The position numbers and the translations under genes were made by a program. A stretch of 49,928 nucleotides of DNA from Desulfonatronospira sp964577315 (GTDB lineage Bacteria > Desulfobacterota > Desulfovibrionia > Desulfovibrionales > Desulfonatronovibrionaceae), in contig CAZNYT010000009.1 in assembly GCA_964577315.1 (NCBI GenBank), positions 1 to 49,928 on the forward strand. The letters run 5' to 3'. Numbering within the stretch: position 1 is the first letter of the stretch; each line of letters opens with the position of its first letter. Of this stretch, positions 17,564 to 24,457 are shown piece by piece. The notes beneath the pieces are model-generated. The model was given only the letters and a program-made list of their open reading frames with translations. It made no database searches and was not told the DNA's origin.

Positions 17564-18913
17564 TTAATCTTCTTTCAACTCCCCTCCTGCTACACTATCC
17601 TGATCCTTGTCATCTGGTCTTAGCTTGCTGAAAATATTGTGCTCCAACCAGGTGCTGTCCCACCATTCCACTGGATTCACAGGTGTTCCTGAAATCAGAA
17701 CCTCGAAATGCAAGTGGTCTCCCACAGCCAGGCCGGTGGTCCCAGTGCGCCCGATATTCTGCCCCCTGTCCACCTCCTGGCCCTGGTTTACCTGGATGCT
17801 GCTCAAATGAGCGTACAGGGTCTGCAATCCCAAGCCGTGATCCAAAATCACTGTTTGACCATATATGCCCAGATTCCCAGTAAAGACCACCTTCCCTTCA
17901 TGGGCTGCCGGGACCTGGGCCTGGGCGGTGGAGGCCAGGTCCACGCCCAGATGCACCTGCTCATCCACCTTTTCCCCCTGGTAATAATATGTTCTGTGAT
18001 CAGCAAAACCAGCCATCTGGGAAGAATTTGGCTTGCGCATCATGGGCCTTTCATCCAGATAAAATTCAGACGAGCTTTGAGAAGCAATCTCATGCACCCG
18101 GGCCCGGTTATCTTCCCTGAGATCCCGATTCACCCGCAGAAACAGCTCAAAAGGGTCGTTTTCCTCCGGAAATTTGCTCTCAAACTGGGGCATCTGGGAA
18201 CGCAAAAAATTGTCGCTGATATTTAGCTCTGCCTGCCTAAAAGAGCGGGAATTGACATGGTGGTTAAACCCGGCCAGCTGTTCGTTGCCTGCTCGGTCCT
18301 TTGCTATCACCCGGGGGGTATATTCTCCCGGCTCCTTATCATAAGGAAAGGAGAAAAGGCAGTAATACTTATTACCGGACTGCTCAAAAGCCGGGAAAAA
18401 GTAATCCCCGATACTAACCCCAGTTTTTTCCACCTCCTTGGACAGGGAAAAGATGATCAGTCCCGAGCCTCCCTGATTCAAGTTGTGCACGAAAGTCTCC
18501 ATGGAGACCGAAGGCGGAATGTTGTCAAAAATCATTTCTTGGCTGGCTTCAGAAACATTCCCCCGGCCCCAGTTGACAATGGAGCGGTCCACTGCCCGCA
18601 CCTGAATCTCAAAATCCCCTTGATTCAAGTCCGGCAAGGCAAGATCGATTTCCCACTCCTGCACGCCTGCCTCGAATTCCTCCTGCTCAGACTTCACAAC
18701 TTCTTGATCCTGAACTACGGCTATTTCAACGCTGCTCAGCCCCACCCCGGGATCATGGACCCGGATTTCAAAAGGATCCTCCCCATTGGTATAGGTAACA
18801 TCTGGACTAATGGTTATAACCGGCACCTCCTTGTCCGCATAGGTAAAATATCCTATGCTCAGCCCCAGTACCACCACCAAAAACAAAAGAATCCCCACGC
18901 GCCTACCGTTCAT
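17564..18913 (-). CDS. Membrane-anchored M23 peptidase (LytM-type)
   Basis: A 449-residue protein. Residues 5-25 form a membrane anchor (VGILLFLVVVLGLSIGYF), placing the rest in the periplasm. Residues 30-230 look like one or two Ig-like/beta domains (VHDPGVGLSSVEIAVVQ, then VIAKDRAGNEQ). The C-terminal M23 domain is complete: HLGVDLA (zinc His and Asp near 320-324), the AHEGKVVFTG hallmark, and HLHFEV (near 400). These predict an active zinc endopeptidase that cuts peptidoglycan cross-links. It stands alone, convergent with the PreP-like gene and followed upstream by the long structured intergenic region. Confidence 0.93.
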   Translation of the reverse strand: MNGRRVGILLFLVVVLGLSIGYFTYADKEVPVITISPDVTYTNGEDPFEIRVHDPGVGLSSVEIAVVQDQEVVKSEQEEFEAGVQEWEIDLALPDLNQGDFEIQVRAVDRSIVNWGRGNVSEASQEMIFDNIPPSVSMETFVHNLNQGGSGLIIFSLSKEVEKTGVSIGDYFFPAFEQSGNKYYCLFSFPYDKEPGEYTPRVIAKDRAGNEQLAGFNHHVNSRSFRQAELNISDNFLRSQMPQFESKFPEENDPFELFLRVNRDLREDNRARVHEIASQSSSEFYLDERPMMRKPNSSQMAGFADHRTYYYQGEKVDEQVHLGVDLASTAQAQVPAAHEGKVVFTGNLGIYGQTVILDHGLGLQTLYAHLSSIQVNQGQEVDRGQNIGRTGTTGLAVGDHLHFEVLISGTPVNPVEWWDSTWLEHNIFSKLRPDDKDQDSVAGGELKED

Positions 18914-19070
18914 GGCTGTAACATCCCTACTAGTTTAAAGATTGAACTGACCTAAAAGGGTTACCCCTTAAATTCCTAAGGTTCACCAAATAGAGCATTA
19001 TTTTATTAATTCCAACCTCAAAATCAACCCTTTATTTTTTTTGTTTTCCAGAAACCTCCAATGCCTTCAT

Positions 19071-19340
19071 CGGTGCAAGTCCCAAAAGGAGTGGCTTACC
19101 CTGCATACCGCAAAACATCTCATCCTGACGTTCAAAGGGCTTTATAAGCTGACCCTGCCTGTGCTTCCGGCACACATTGCCTAATGCGCAGGCCCTTTAC
19201 TCCCGATGCAACAAGGTCTTATAACTGTCCCGCCGGGACCTGTTGCCTTGCCCCTGGTTAACGCATTCCGCAAGGCAAACTCGTCTGCCTAACCCGAGTT
19301 CTGTTATTCCATCCGCTCCAGTGGAAGGGACTTGCCCAGA
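19071..19340. ncRNA. Candidate structured RNA of unknown class
   Basis: A GC-richer island inside a 638-base AT-rich gap. A long-range closing stem pairs GCAAGTCCC (19074-19082) with GGGACTTGC (19328-19336). Inside are nested hairpins: AAAGGGC (19134-19140) with GCCCTTT near 19192-19198, GTCCC/GGGAC near 19228-19240, TTGCCTTGC (about 19243-19252) with GCAAGGCAA (about 19270-19278), and AACTCG/CGAGTT just after. Such a closed multi-branch layout is typical of a functional RNA. It does not carry the signature sequences of RNase P, tmRNA or SRP RNA. The strand is undecided, and no convincing promoter or terminator was found. Confidence 0.45.
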
Positions 19341-19551
19341 GTACCGGGATCAAACAAAGTTTTCATCTCCCCCATATTTTGAACTTGCTATAGAACATAT
19401 ATTCAGGTAAAGACTTTTTATTAGGTTTCTCATTAGTTAACTTGGCATGTTGTTCAGGATTGATACTTAAAAGGCTTGAGATGCTTGGTGATTAAAAGGT
19501 TTAATCATTTTAGTTTAAAAGCCAAAATTTTAAGAAGGAGGTTATAAGGGT

Positions 19552-20112
19552 ATGTCCGAAGAAAAAACCAAACCAGTGGGGAGTGAAAACAACCCCAGCT
19601 TCGCGCCTGAAGACGTCAGCAATGTTAAAAGCGACATGGGTAAAGTGGCACTTGTTATTTCTATTTTAGCTGTGGTGTTGCTGATTATTTTTTACTATAC
19701 TGTCAACTCCAGTATAGACCGGGTCTCTGAAAAGGTGGGTGCAGGCGAGGAAGCCAAAGTCATGGTTCAGGAAGTGGATGAACAGCTTGAAAACGAAATC
19801 AAGGATATCAAGGGTGAGTTGGATGCCACAACCAGAGATATAGCCGGACTCACCGAAACAACCCAAGAAATGGATAAAAGGATGGGTGAACTTGAGGCCC
19901 TGCCCTCCAAGGTGGAAGACATGGACAAAAGGATCCAGGACCTCGAAGATCTGCCTTCCATGGTTAGAAACATGGTCCTAGGGGGGATGCTGGAAGAAAT
20001 GTCTCAAAAGGCTGACTATGTTGGAACCCAAGTCGATCCGGAACAGCAGGAGAAGTTGAATCAAGCCCGGGAACTGCTCCGCGAGGTACAAAAAGACATT
20101 GGAAAAGAATAA
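19552..20112 (+). CDS. Single-pass membrane protein with cytoplasmic-tail signal anchor and coiled coil
   Basis: A 186-residue protein. Residues 1-28 are polar, 31-50 form one membrane helix (VALVISILAVVLLIIFYYTV), and 52-150 are a heptad-like coiled coil rich in Glu, Lys and Asp (EVDEQLENEIKDIKGEL, then MDKRMGELEALPSKVEDMDKR). A repeat of L-E-x-LPS-x-V occurs twice (LEALPSKV and LEDLPSMV). The start has AAGGAGG nine bases upstream. It sits alone and is followed by a strong terminator. No family was recognised; the shape suits a structural or scaffold role in the envelope. Confidence 0.85.
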   Translation: MSEEKTKPVGSENNPSFAPEDVSNVKSDMGKVALVISILAVVLLIIFYYTVNSSIDRVSEKVGAGEEAKVMVQEVDEQLENEIKDIKGELDATTRDIAGLTETTQEMDKRMGELEALPSKVEDMDKRIQDLEDLPSMVRNMVLGGMLEEMSQKADYVGTQVDPEQQEKLNQARELLREVQKDIGKE

Positions 20113-20130
20113 CTATCTCTCATAACTTCA

Positions 20131-20164
20131 AAAAAAGCCCCGGCAAATACTGGGGCTTTTTTTT
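20131..20164 (+). terminator. Rho-independent terminator
   Basis: An 11-bp stem (20131-20141 with 20152-20162) with a GCCCC/GGGGC core, ten-base loop and a run of T residues through 20164. It lies 18 bases after the coiled-coil protein gene. Confidence 0.9.
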
Positions 20165-20176
20165 GACGTAAAGCAA

Positions 20177-20378
20177 TATTCACCGGATCTTTTTGCGTGC
20201 TTCTGCCGGGAGGCTTTCCGGTCTTAATGACGAGGATTATGGGAAGAAGTCCCGCACTTACTTGAACAAAGAACTCTGAAACTCATACAGTTATTAAATC
20301 CAAGTAGGTGCTGGACCGCTAGCCGAGCCCAGAATAGCGCGAGCCGGATATGCTGAATGCAAAAATAACTGCTGAATA
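20177..20378 (+). repeat. Interspersed repeat family A, diverged copy
   Basis: Begins with TATTCACCGGATCTTTTTGCGTGC like the full copies in pattern and ends with GCAAAAATAACTGCTGAATA, a decayed form of the right end. The middle keeps CCGGGAGGCT, AGCCGAGCC and AGCGCGAGCCGG but has drifted and shortened to about 202 bases. Confidence 0.75.
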
Positions 20379-20619
20379 TTTACAAAAACCAAAACGAACA
20401 GCTTTCTCTAGGATGGATCAGTACAAGCATTCTTTACATGCACTTTAAAGATGATTGCAAAAGCAAGCATTCTTTGATAATGGATTCTTCACATTTTACA
20501 TGTCTTTAACCTCGAGCCCCTCGGGTTATAAGATTAAAAATTAAATATTTCAAATGGTTGTCGCAAAATTAAACAATTTTGTGGATTATACACTTATTCT
20601 TGAGAGTTAAAAATAAGGC

Positions 20620-20890
20620 AACTATTCACCACATTAAACCCTAAATATTCACCGGATCTTTTTGCGTGCATTTGCCAGGAGGCTCACCGGTTTTCTTGGA
20701 GAGGCTTATGGGGAAAGCCGGACCGCACGAAGAACTCGGAATAAGAACAAAGCAAACCCTCTATTTTGCACCTATCTTGAGAAGCTGCACAAAGCCAAGA
20801 GTCCGGTGGGGGCAGGAATGCCCCCGTAAGCCGAGCCTAGAAAAGCGCGAGCCGTGAGGCTCGAAACGCAAAAAGATTTGGTGAATAGTT
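20620..20890 (+). repeat. Interspersed repeat family A, full copy 1 (MITE-like)
   Basis: A 271-base element with terminal inverted repeats AACTATTCACC / GGTGAATAGTT. The left end carries a second, inner copy of the end motif (TATTCACC at 20646). The next bases of both ends form longer inverted arms: ATCTTTTTGCGT on the left against ACGCAAAAAGAT on the right, and GGCTCACCGGTTTTCTTGG against the AGCCTAGAAAAGCGCGAGCC region. A perfect GGGGGC/GCCCCC hairpin sits inside the right half. A matching 271-base copy lies at 47849-48119 in reverse. There is no transposase gene inside, so movement would need one from elsewhere. Confidence 0.88.
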
Positions 20891-21271
20891 ACAAAATAAG
20901 AGAAAAGATCAGTATGTTCATTAGAGATATTAAGGACATAGAAAAGGCTAGAAATTCTCAGTAAAAACAAGTGGTTGCCCAAGAGCTTTTGACTCTCGAG
21001 ATTTATTGAATTAACGGTTTTATCTGGAACTTATTGGTACTTTAACAATCTAGGATCTAGAACTGAGCAGACTACTGCCAAAGAGGTGATTGCCCAGTCT
21101 ATAAACCCCATTTGTTCTTTTTTGCCTTGGCTTTATTTATAGTGGGAAAATGGGCTATACCCTATTTATTTTGTTTATTATCACTTCTTGCAAGCTGAAT
21201 GTCTTGAATAGAAGGCGGTAAGGCTTGCCCTGACTTCGACGGGCCAACTCAAAAACCAAGGAGGATTTGCT
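20891..21271. other. Intergenic stretch before the helix-hairpin-helix gene
   Basis: AT-rich with no supported gene. AAGGAGG just before 21272 serves the next start. Nothing else could be assigned. Confidence 0.5.
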
Positions 21272-21541
21272 ATGAGACGACTCAAGGCTTCCCTGGTATT
21301 GATTTTGGTTCTGGTGCTGTTTTTGGCCCCTGCCTCTTTTTCCTCTCAGGACAAGATCAATATCAACTCCGCTGACGCAGAAGAATTAACCTCGCTCACC
21401 GGCATAGGCCCCACCCTGGCGGAGAGAATAGTTGAACACAGCGATCGCTTCTCCTTCGAATCCAAGGAAGACATTATGCAAGTCAGCGGGATTGGAGAAG
21501 CTACATACCAAGATATAAAGGACAGCATCACCGTAGAATAG
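21272..21541 (+). CDS. Exported ComEA-like helix-hairpin-helix protein
   Basis: An 89-residue protein. Residues 1-25 are a signal peptide (MRRLKASLVLILVLVLFL, then APASFSS). The rest is a compact double helix-hairpin-helix domain: INSADAEELTSLTGIGPTLAERIVEH and IMQVSGIGEATYQDI hold the two GIG hairpins that contact DNA backbone. This matches the DNA-binding part of ComEA, the periplasmic DNA receptor of natural transformation, but many bacteria encode such stand-alone proteins without a full uptake system, and no other com gene is near. A strong terminator follows. Confidence 0.88.
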   Translation: MRRLKASLVLILVLVLFLAPASFSSQDKININSADAEELTSLTGIGPTLAERIVEHSDRFSFESKEDIMQVSGIGEATYQDIKDSITVE

Positions 21542-21592
21542 CAATTATTCCTATATCGAAACAAGATCTCGGAATCGCCCGTTGAAGCAGCC

Positions 21593-21628
21593 AGGCCCTG
21601 GGTGGTACTCCCCAGGGCCTATTTTTTT
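21593..21628 (+). terminator. Rho-independent terminator
   Basis: A perfect 10-bp stem AGGCCCTGGG (21593-21602) with CCCAGGGCCT (21611-21620), eight-base loop, then A and seven T residues. Ends the helix-hairpin-helix gene. Confidence 0.93.
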
Positions 21629-21646
21629 AAAAGTTTGTGCATCTGT

Positions 21647-21722
21647 GCACCGGATCTTTTGACGTGCATTTGCCTGGAGGCTCGCAGGTTTTCTTGGCAA
21701 GGCTATGGTACTTGCTAGTTAC
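21647..21722 (+). repeat. Interspersed repeat family A, left-end fragment
   Basis: CACCGGATCTTTTGACGTGCATTTGCC and GGAGGCTCGCAGGTTTTCTTGGC-like blocks match the left arm of the full copies (each given only in part). The right half is missing. Confidence 0.65.
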
Positions 21723-21848
21723 AAGCAAAAGGTTAAAGGTAAATAGCAAGACAAGAAAATCATTACCTTAGGCTAAAGAATATTCCAGACGTTAAACTCA
21801 ACACGAAAAAGATCTGACCAATACTCCAACAAAAACTATCCAGAAAAG

Positions 21849-21912
21849 GTCCGAGGGTTCTTCAAACAGGGCGTAAACTGTGTGAGCGACGTAGGCAGCG
21901 TTCATCAAAATC
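21849..21912 (-). repeat. Interspersed repeat family B, inverted partial copy
   Basis: Read on the minus strand it runs GATTTTGATGAACGCTGCC, then GTTTACGCCCTGTTTGAAGA and CCTCGGACC, matching the first half of the copy at 21992. The two face each other with about 75 bases between, forming an imperfect palindrome with arms near 64 bases. Confidence 0.65.
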
Positions 21913-21991
21913 GTAGGTCTAAAAGAAGCTCCCAGTTTCTATGTAGCTCTATTTTGATCCTGAATCGGGCTGTCCATATACACTAGATTTT

Positions 21992-22118
21992 GATCTACGC
22001 TGCCTTGGAGTGAGTTTTTACGGCCTGTTTGAAGAATCCCCGGACCTGAACAAGGATTTATTCCTATAAGATAGGCCCTGCTGACAGAGCCAGTATCAAT
22101 CTTTTGCTGTAGCTCTAA
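21992..22118 (+). repeat. Interspersed repeat family B, copy 2
   Basis: A 127-base partner of 10018-10144. It lies directly upstream of the perR promoter. In one frame the stretch before 22070 is open for about 40 codons (ending YGLFEESPDLNKDLFL) but it has no start codon, and copy 1 is shifted by one base in a T-run, so a decayed coding origin is possible and not proven. Confidence 0.75.
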
Positions 22119-22136
22119 TATTTTTAAAATTTATGC

Positions 22137-22170
22137 TTGACAAACGACGCAATAACAATAATGATTCTTA
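22137..22170 (+). promoter_or_regulatory. Promoter with overlapping PerR/Fur-type box for the regulator gene
   Basis: TTGACA (22137-22142), 17-base spacer, AATGAT (22160-22165). The bases around it, CAATAAT-G-ATTCTTA, match the 7-1-7 PerR box TTATAAT-N-ATTATAA at ten of fourteen positions and cover the -10 element. This predicts that the regulator represses its own gene. Confidence 0.55.
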
Positions 22171-22188
22171 AAAAAGGCAGGTAAAATT

Positions 22189-22572
22189 ATGCGCTTAACA
22201 AAACAACGTAAAATAATCTTGGAAAAACTCAAGAGCACCACCACCCACCCTACTGCTGTAGAGGTTTACGACGAGGTGCGCAAGGAATTGCCCAACATCA
22301 GCCTGGGAACCGTCTATCGCAACCTGGAAACCCTTTCCCAGCAGGGACTCATTCAAAAACTGGAGAGCTGCGGAGACCAAAAAAGGTTTGACGGCATGGC
22401 GGAGCCACACTTGCATGTGATCTGCACCCAATGCGGACGGGTGCGAGATGTTCCGGAACATTTCCATCTGGATCTGGACAGGCTAACCCAGGCTAATACG
22501 GACTACAAAATAACTGGAGTGCGCCTGGAGCTATTGGGTATTTGTCCTGAGTGCAACCAAGAGAGCCACTAG
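22189..22572 (+). CDS. perR: Fur-family metalloregulator, PerR type
   Basis: A 127-residue DNA-binding repressor. The N-terminal winged helix (residues 1-75) shows the family signature NISLGTVYRNLETLSQQGLI. The C-terminal half has the metal and dimer features: HLHVICTQCG and CPEC supply the two CxxC pairs of the structural zinc site, and His/Asp residues around PEHFHLDLD suit the regulatory site. PerR senses peroxide through metal-bound His oxidation, while Fur senses iron; the short N-terminus and the rbr/dfx/roo neighbours favour PerR. Its own promoter carries a matching box. It is separated from rbr by 240 bases, so the two may be under separate promoters. Confidence 0.88.
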   Translation: MRLTKQRKIILEKLKSTTTHPTAVEVYDEVRKELPNISLGTVYRNLETLSQQGLIQKLESCGDQKRFDGMAEPHLHVICTQCGRVRDVPEHFHLDLDRLTQANTDYKITGVRLELLGICPECNQESH

Positions 22573-22812
22573 CATCGCACTTATCGCCCAAAAACTCACT
22601 GCTTCAGAAATTACAACCATACCTTAGCTATGGGGCATTAGCTATGGGACACTCCCTGGAACAAGAAGCTGAATCTGGTTGAGCCTTTTCCTTTTCCCTT
22701 GTAAAGGCGAAAAGTGATTTTTGGTATACTTTTATCTCGACTTGTTCTAAAGTTTAATCAAGTAGTTAAAGCATTAAAACTGAAACACTCACAATAAACA
22801 GGAGGTATACTC

Positions 22813-23385
22813 ATGAGTTTAAAAGGAACCCAGACGGAAAAGAACATTTTAACCGCGTTTGCTGGCGAATCCCAAGCACGCAACCGCTATACCTACTTTG
22901 CTTCCCAGGCCAAAAAGGAAGGTTACGTCCAGATCTCCAACATTTTTGAAGAAACCGCCAACCACGAAAAGGAACATGCCAAGAGGCTGTTCAAGTTTCT
23001 CGAGGGCGGAGAAGCCGAGATCCAGGCCACCTACCCGGCCGGCAAGATCGGGACCACCCTGGAAAACCTCAAAGAATCCGCTGCAGGTGAAAACTACGAA
23101 CACCAAAGCATGTATCCCGAATTCGCCAAGACCGCCAGGGATGAAGGTTTCCCGGAAGTGGCTGAGGCAATGGAATCCATAGCCGTGGCTGAACAACTGC
23201 ACGAAAGAAGGTACAGAAACTTTATCTCTAATATTGAGCAAGGCAAGGTCTTTAAGAAGGACCAAGAAGTAACCTGGAAATGCCAGAACTGTGGGTACAC
23301 CCACAAGGGGGCCGAGGCTCCCGGGGAGTGTCCATCTTGCGCGCATCCCCAGGCTCACTTTGAAGTCCTTTGCGAGCACTGTTAA
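22813..23385 (+). CDS. rbr: Rubrerythrin
   Basis: A 190-residue cytoplasmic peroxidase that reduces hydrogen peroxide with electrons from rubredoxin. Residues 1-145 are the ferritin-like diiron domain, with ExxH pairs in FEETANHEKEHAKRL and AVAEQLHERRY and the first Glu in FAGESQARNRY. Residues 153-190 are a rubredoxin-like iron site: CQNCGYTHKG and CPSCAHP hold the four Cys. AGGAGG lies just before the start. Followed after 116 bases by desulfoferrodoxin. Confidence 0.97.
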   Translation: MSLKGTQTEKNILTAFAGESQARNRYTYFASQAKKEGYVQISNIFEETANHEKEHAKRLFKFLEGGEAEIQATYPAGKIGTTLENLKESAAGENYEHQSMYPEFAKTARDEGFPEVAEAMESIAVAEQLHERRYRNFISNIEQGKVFKKDQEVTWKCQNCGYTHKGAEAPGECPSCAHPQAHFEVLCEHC

Positions 23386-23501
23386 TACTTCAGAGGAAAC
23401 GAGCCTATAGAGTAGAGAATCAACCCGGATTCTGCACAACTCCTGGATTTTCCAGTGATTATTTTGCTGTGCCACCAAACAAAAATTAAGGTGAGAAGAT
23501 T

Positions 23502-23882
23502 ATGACCCAGCAACTAGAGATCTATAAATGCGAGGTTTGCGGCAATATAATTGAGGTGCTGCACACCGGAGAGGGAGAGCTGGTGTGTTGCGGCCAGCCC
23601 ATGAAACTGAATACCGAGAATACTGTGGATGCCGCCCAGGAAAAGCATGTACCAGAAATCGAAAAAACCCCCCAGGGTTATAAGGTTATAGTGGGCAGCA
23701 CACCTCATCCCATGGATGAAAAACATTATATCGAATGGATTGAGCTTATTGCCGATGGCAAGTCTTATATGCAATTCTTGGAACCGGGCCAGCCCCCTGA
23801 AGCCGAGTTTTGCATCCAGGGCTCCCAGGTAACAGCCAGGGAATACTGTAACCTGCACGGCTTGTGGAAGGCAGAAACATAG
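23502..23882 (+). CDS. dfx: Desulfoferrodoxin (superoxide reductase)
   Basis: A 126-residue enzyme reducing superoxide to peroxide without making oxygen, suited to anaerobes. The N-terminal desulforedoxin domain binds iron with four Cys (YKCEVCGN and VCCGQPM), so it is the two-iron form. The catalytic square-pyramidal centre uses His in EKHVPEI, STPHPMDEKHYIEW and the CNLHGLW pair near the C-terminus. The Glu and Lys of the EKHVP loop, which shape the sixth site, are present. Peroxide made here would be removed by the rubrerythrin encoded upstream; the rubredoxin gene starts nine bases after its stop. Confidence 0.97.
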   Translation: MTQQLEIYKCEVCGNIIEVLHTGEGELVCCGQPMKLNTENTVDAAQEKHVPEIEKTPQGYKVIVGSTPHPMDEKHYIEWIELIADGKSYMQFLEPGQPPEAEFCIQGSQVTAREYCNLHGLWKAET

Positions 23883-23891
23883 GAGTTTCTA

Positions 23892-24101
23892 ATGGCTGAA
23901 CCGGAACAAATGTGGCAATGTCAAATGGTCAATTGCGGGTATATCTACGATCCGGATCGAGGGGACCGAAGAGCCAAGATACCCAAGGGCACCCTTTTCC
24001 AGGATCTCCCCGAGGACTGGAAATGCCCTGTATGCGGTGCCAGCAAAAAAAGTTTCCGACCCTTGGCTGGACCCGGTTCAGCCAAGGAGGAGTCTGAATG
24101 A
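23892..24101 (+). CDS. Rubredoxin with a CX4C first pair
   Basis: A 69-residue electron carrier. The iron ligands are seen in WQCQMVNCGYIYDP and WKCPVCGAS. The first pair is spaced CX4C, where ordinary rubredoxins have CX2C. This longer loop is known from a second rubredoxin of some Desulfovibrio strains. A Ser/Glu-rich tail of about ten residues extends past the usual end. It is tightly linked to dfx and probably passes electrons to superoxide reductase. GGAG precedes the ATG. Confidence 0.9.
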   Translation: MAEPEQMWQCQMVNCGYIYDPDRGDRRAKIPKGTLFQDLPEDWKCPVCGASKKSFRPLAGPGSAKEESE

Positions 24102-24204
24102 ACCCCACGCCTAGAGCCTGCTTTTAAAGGCTCTGGGCACTGTAAAACAAGAATTTAGAGGCCCACTTACAATCCAATCAATCCCAATATCTCAGGAGTG
24201 ATTT

Positions 24205-24366
24205 ATGAGCAAAATGATCTGCACGATATGCGGCTATGTTTACGATCCGGCTGAAGGCGATCCGGAAAACAACGTGGCTCCCGGAACCAAATTCGAGGAC
24301 TTGCCCGCTGACTGGGTTTGTCCTGTGTGTGGTGCCGGCAAGGAGGATTTTGCCCCTGAGGGATAA
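24205..24366 (+). CDS. rub: Rubredoxin, standard type
   Basis: A 53-residue protein. MICTICGYVYDP and VCPVCGAGK supply the two CX2C pairs around a single iron, and the aromatic/acid core DPAEGDPENNVAPGTKF is typical. TCAGGAG lies about ten bases before the ATG. It sits between the CX4C rubredoxin and the oxygen oxidoreductase and is the likely donor to the latter. Confidence 0.95.
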   Translation: MSKMICTICGYVYDPAEGDPENNVAPGTKFEDLPADWVCPVCGAGKEDFAPEG

Positions 24367-24457
24367 AGATAACAGGGTTTGGTTCCCTGGGCGGAACTTT
24401 TGCCTGCATCTTTAACATCCCTCATAATCCCAACCCTTTCTCTGGGAGAATATATTT

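Noticed and set aside
19071..19340. Assignment of the structured region to RNase P, tmRNA, SRP or 6S RNA
   Set aside because: The conserved core strings of these RNAs were looked for on both strands and not found; an ACAGAACTCGG string on the minus strand resembles part of RNase P but the other parts are missing.
20666..20857. 63-residue frame inside repeat copy 1
   Set aside because: Falls wholly inside the repeat, is not kept as a frame in copy 2, and has no ribosome site.
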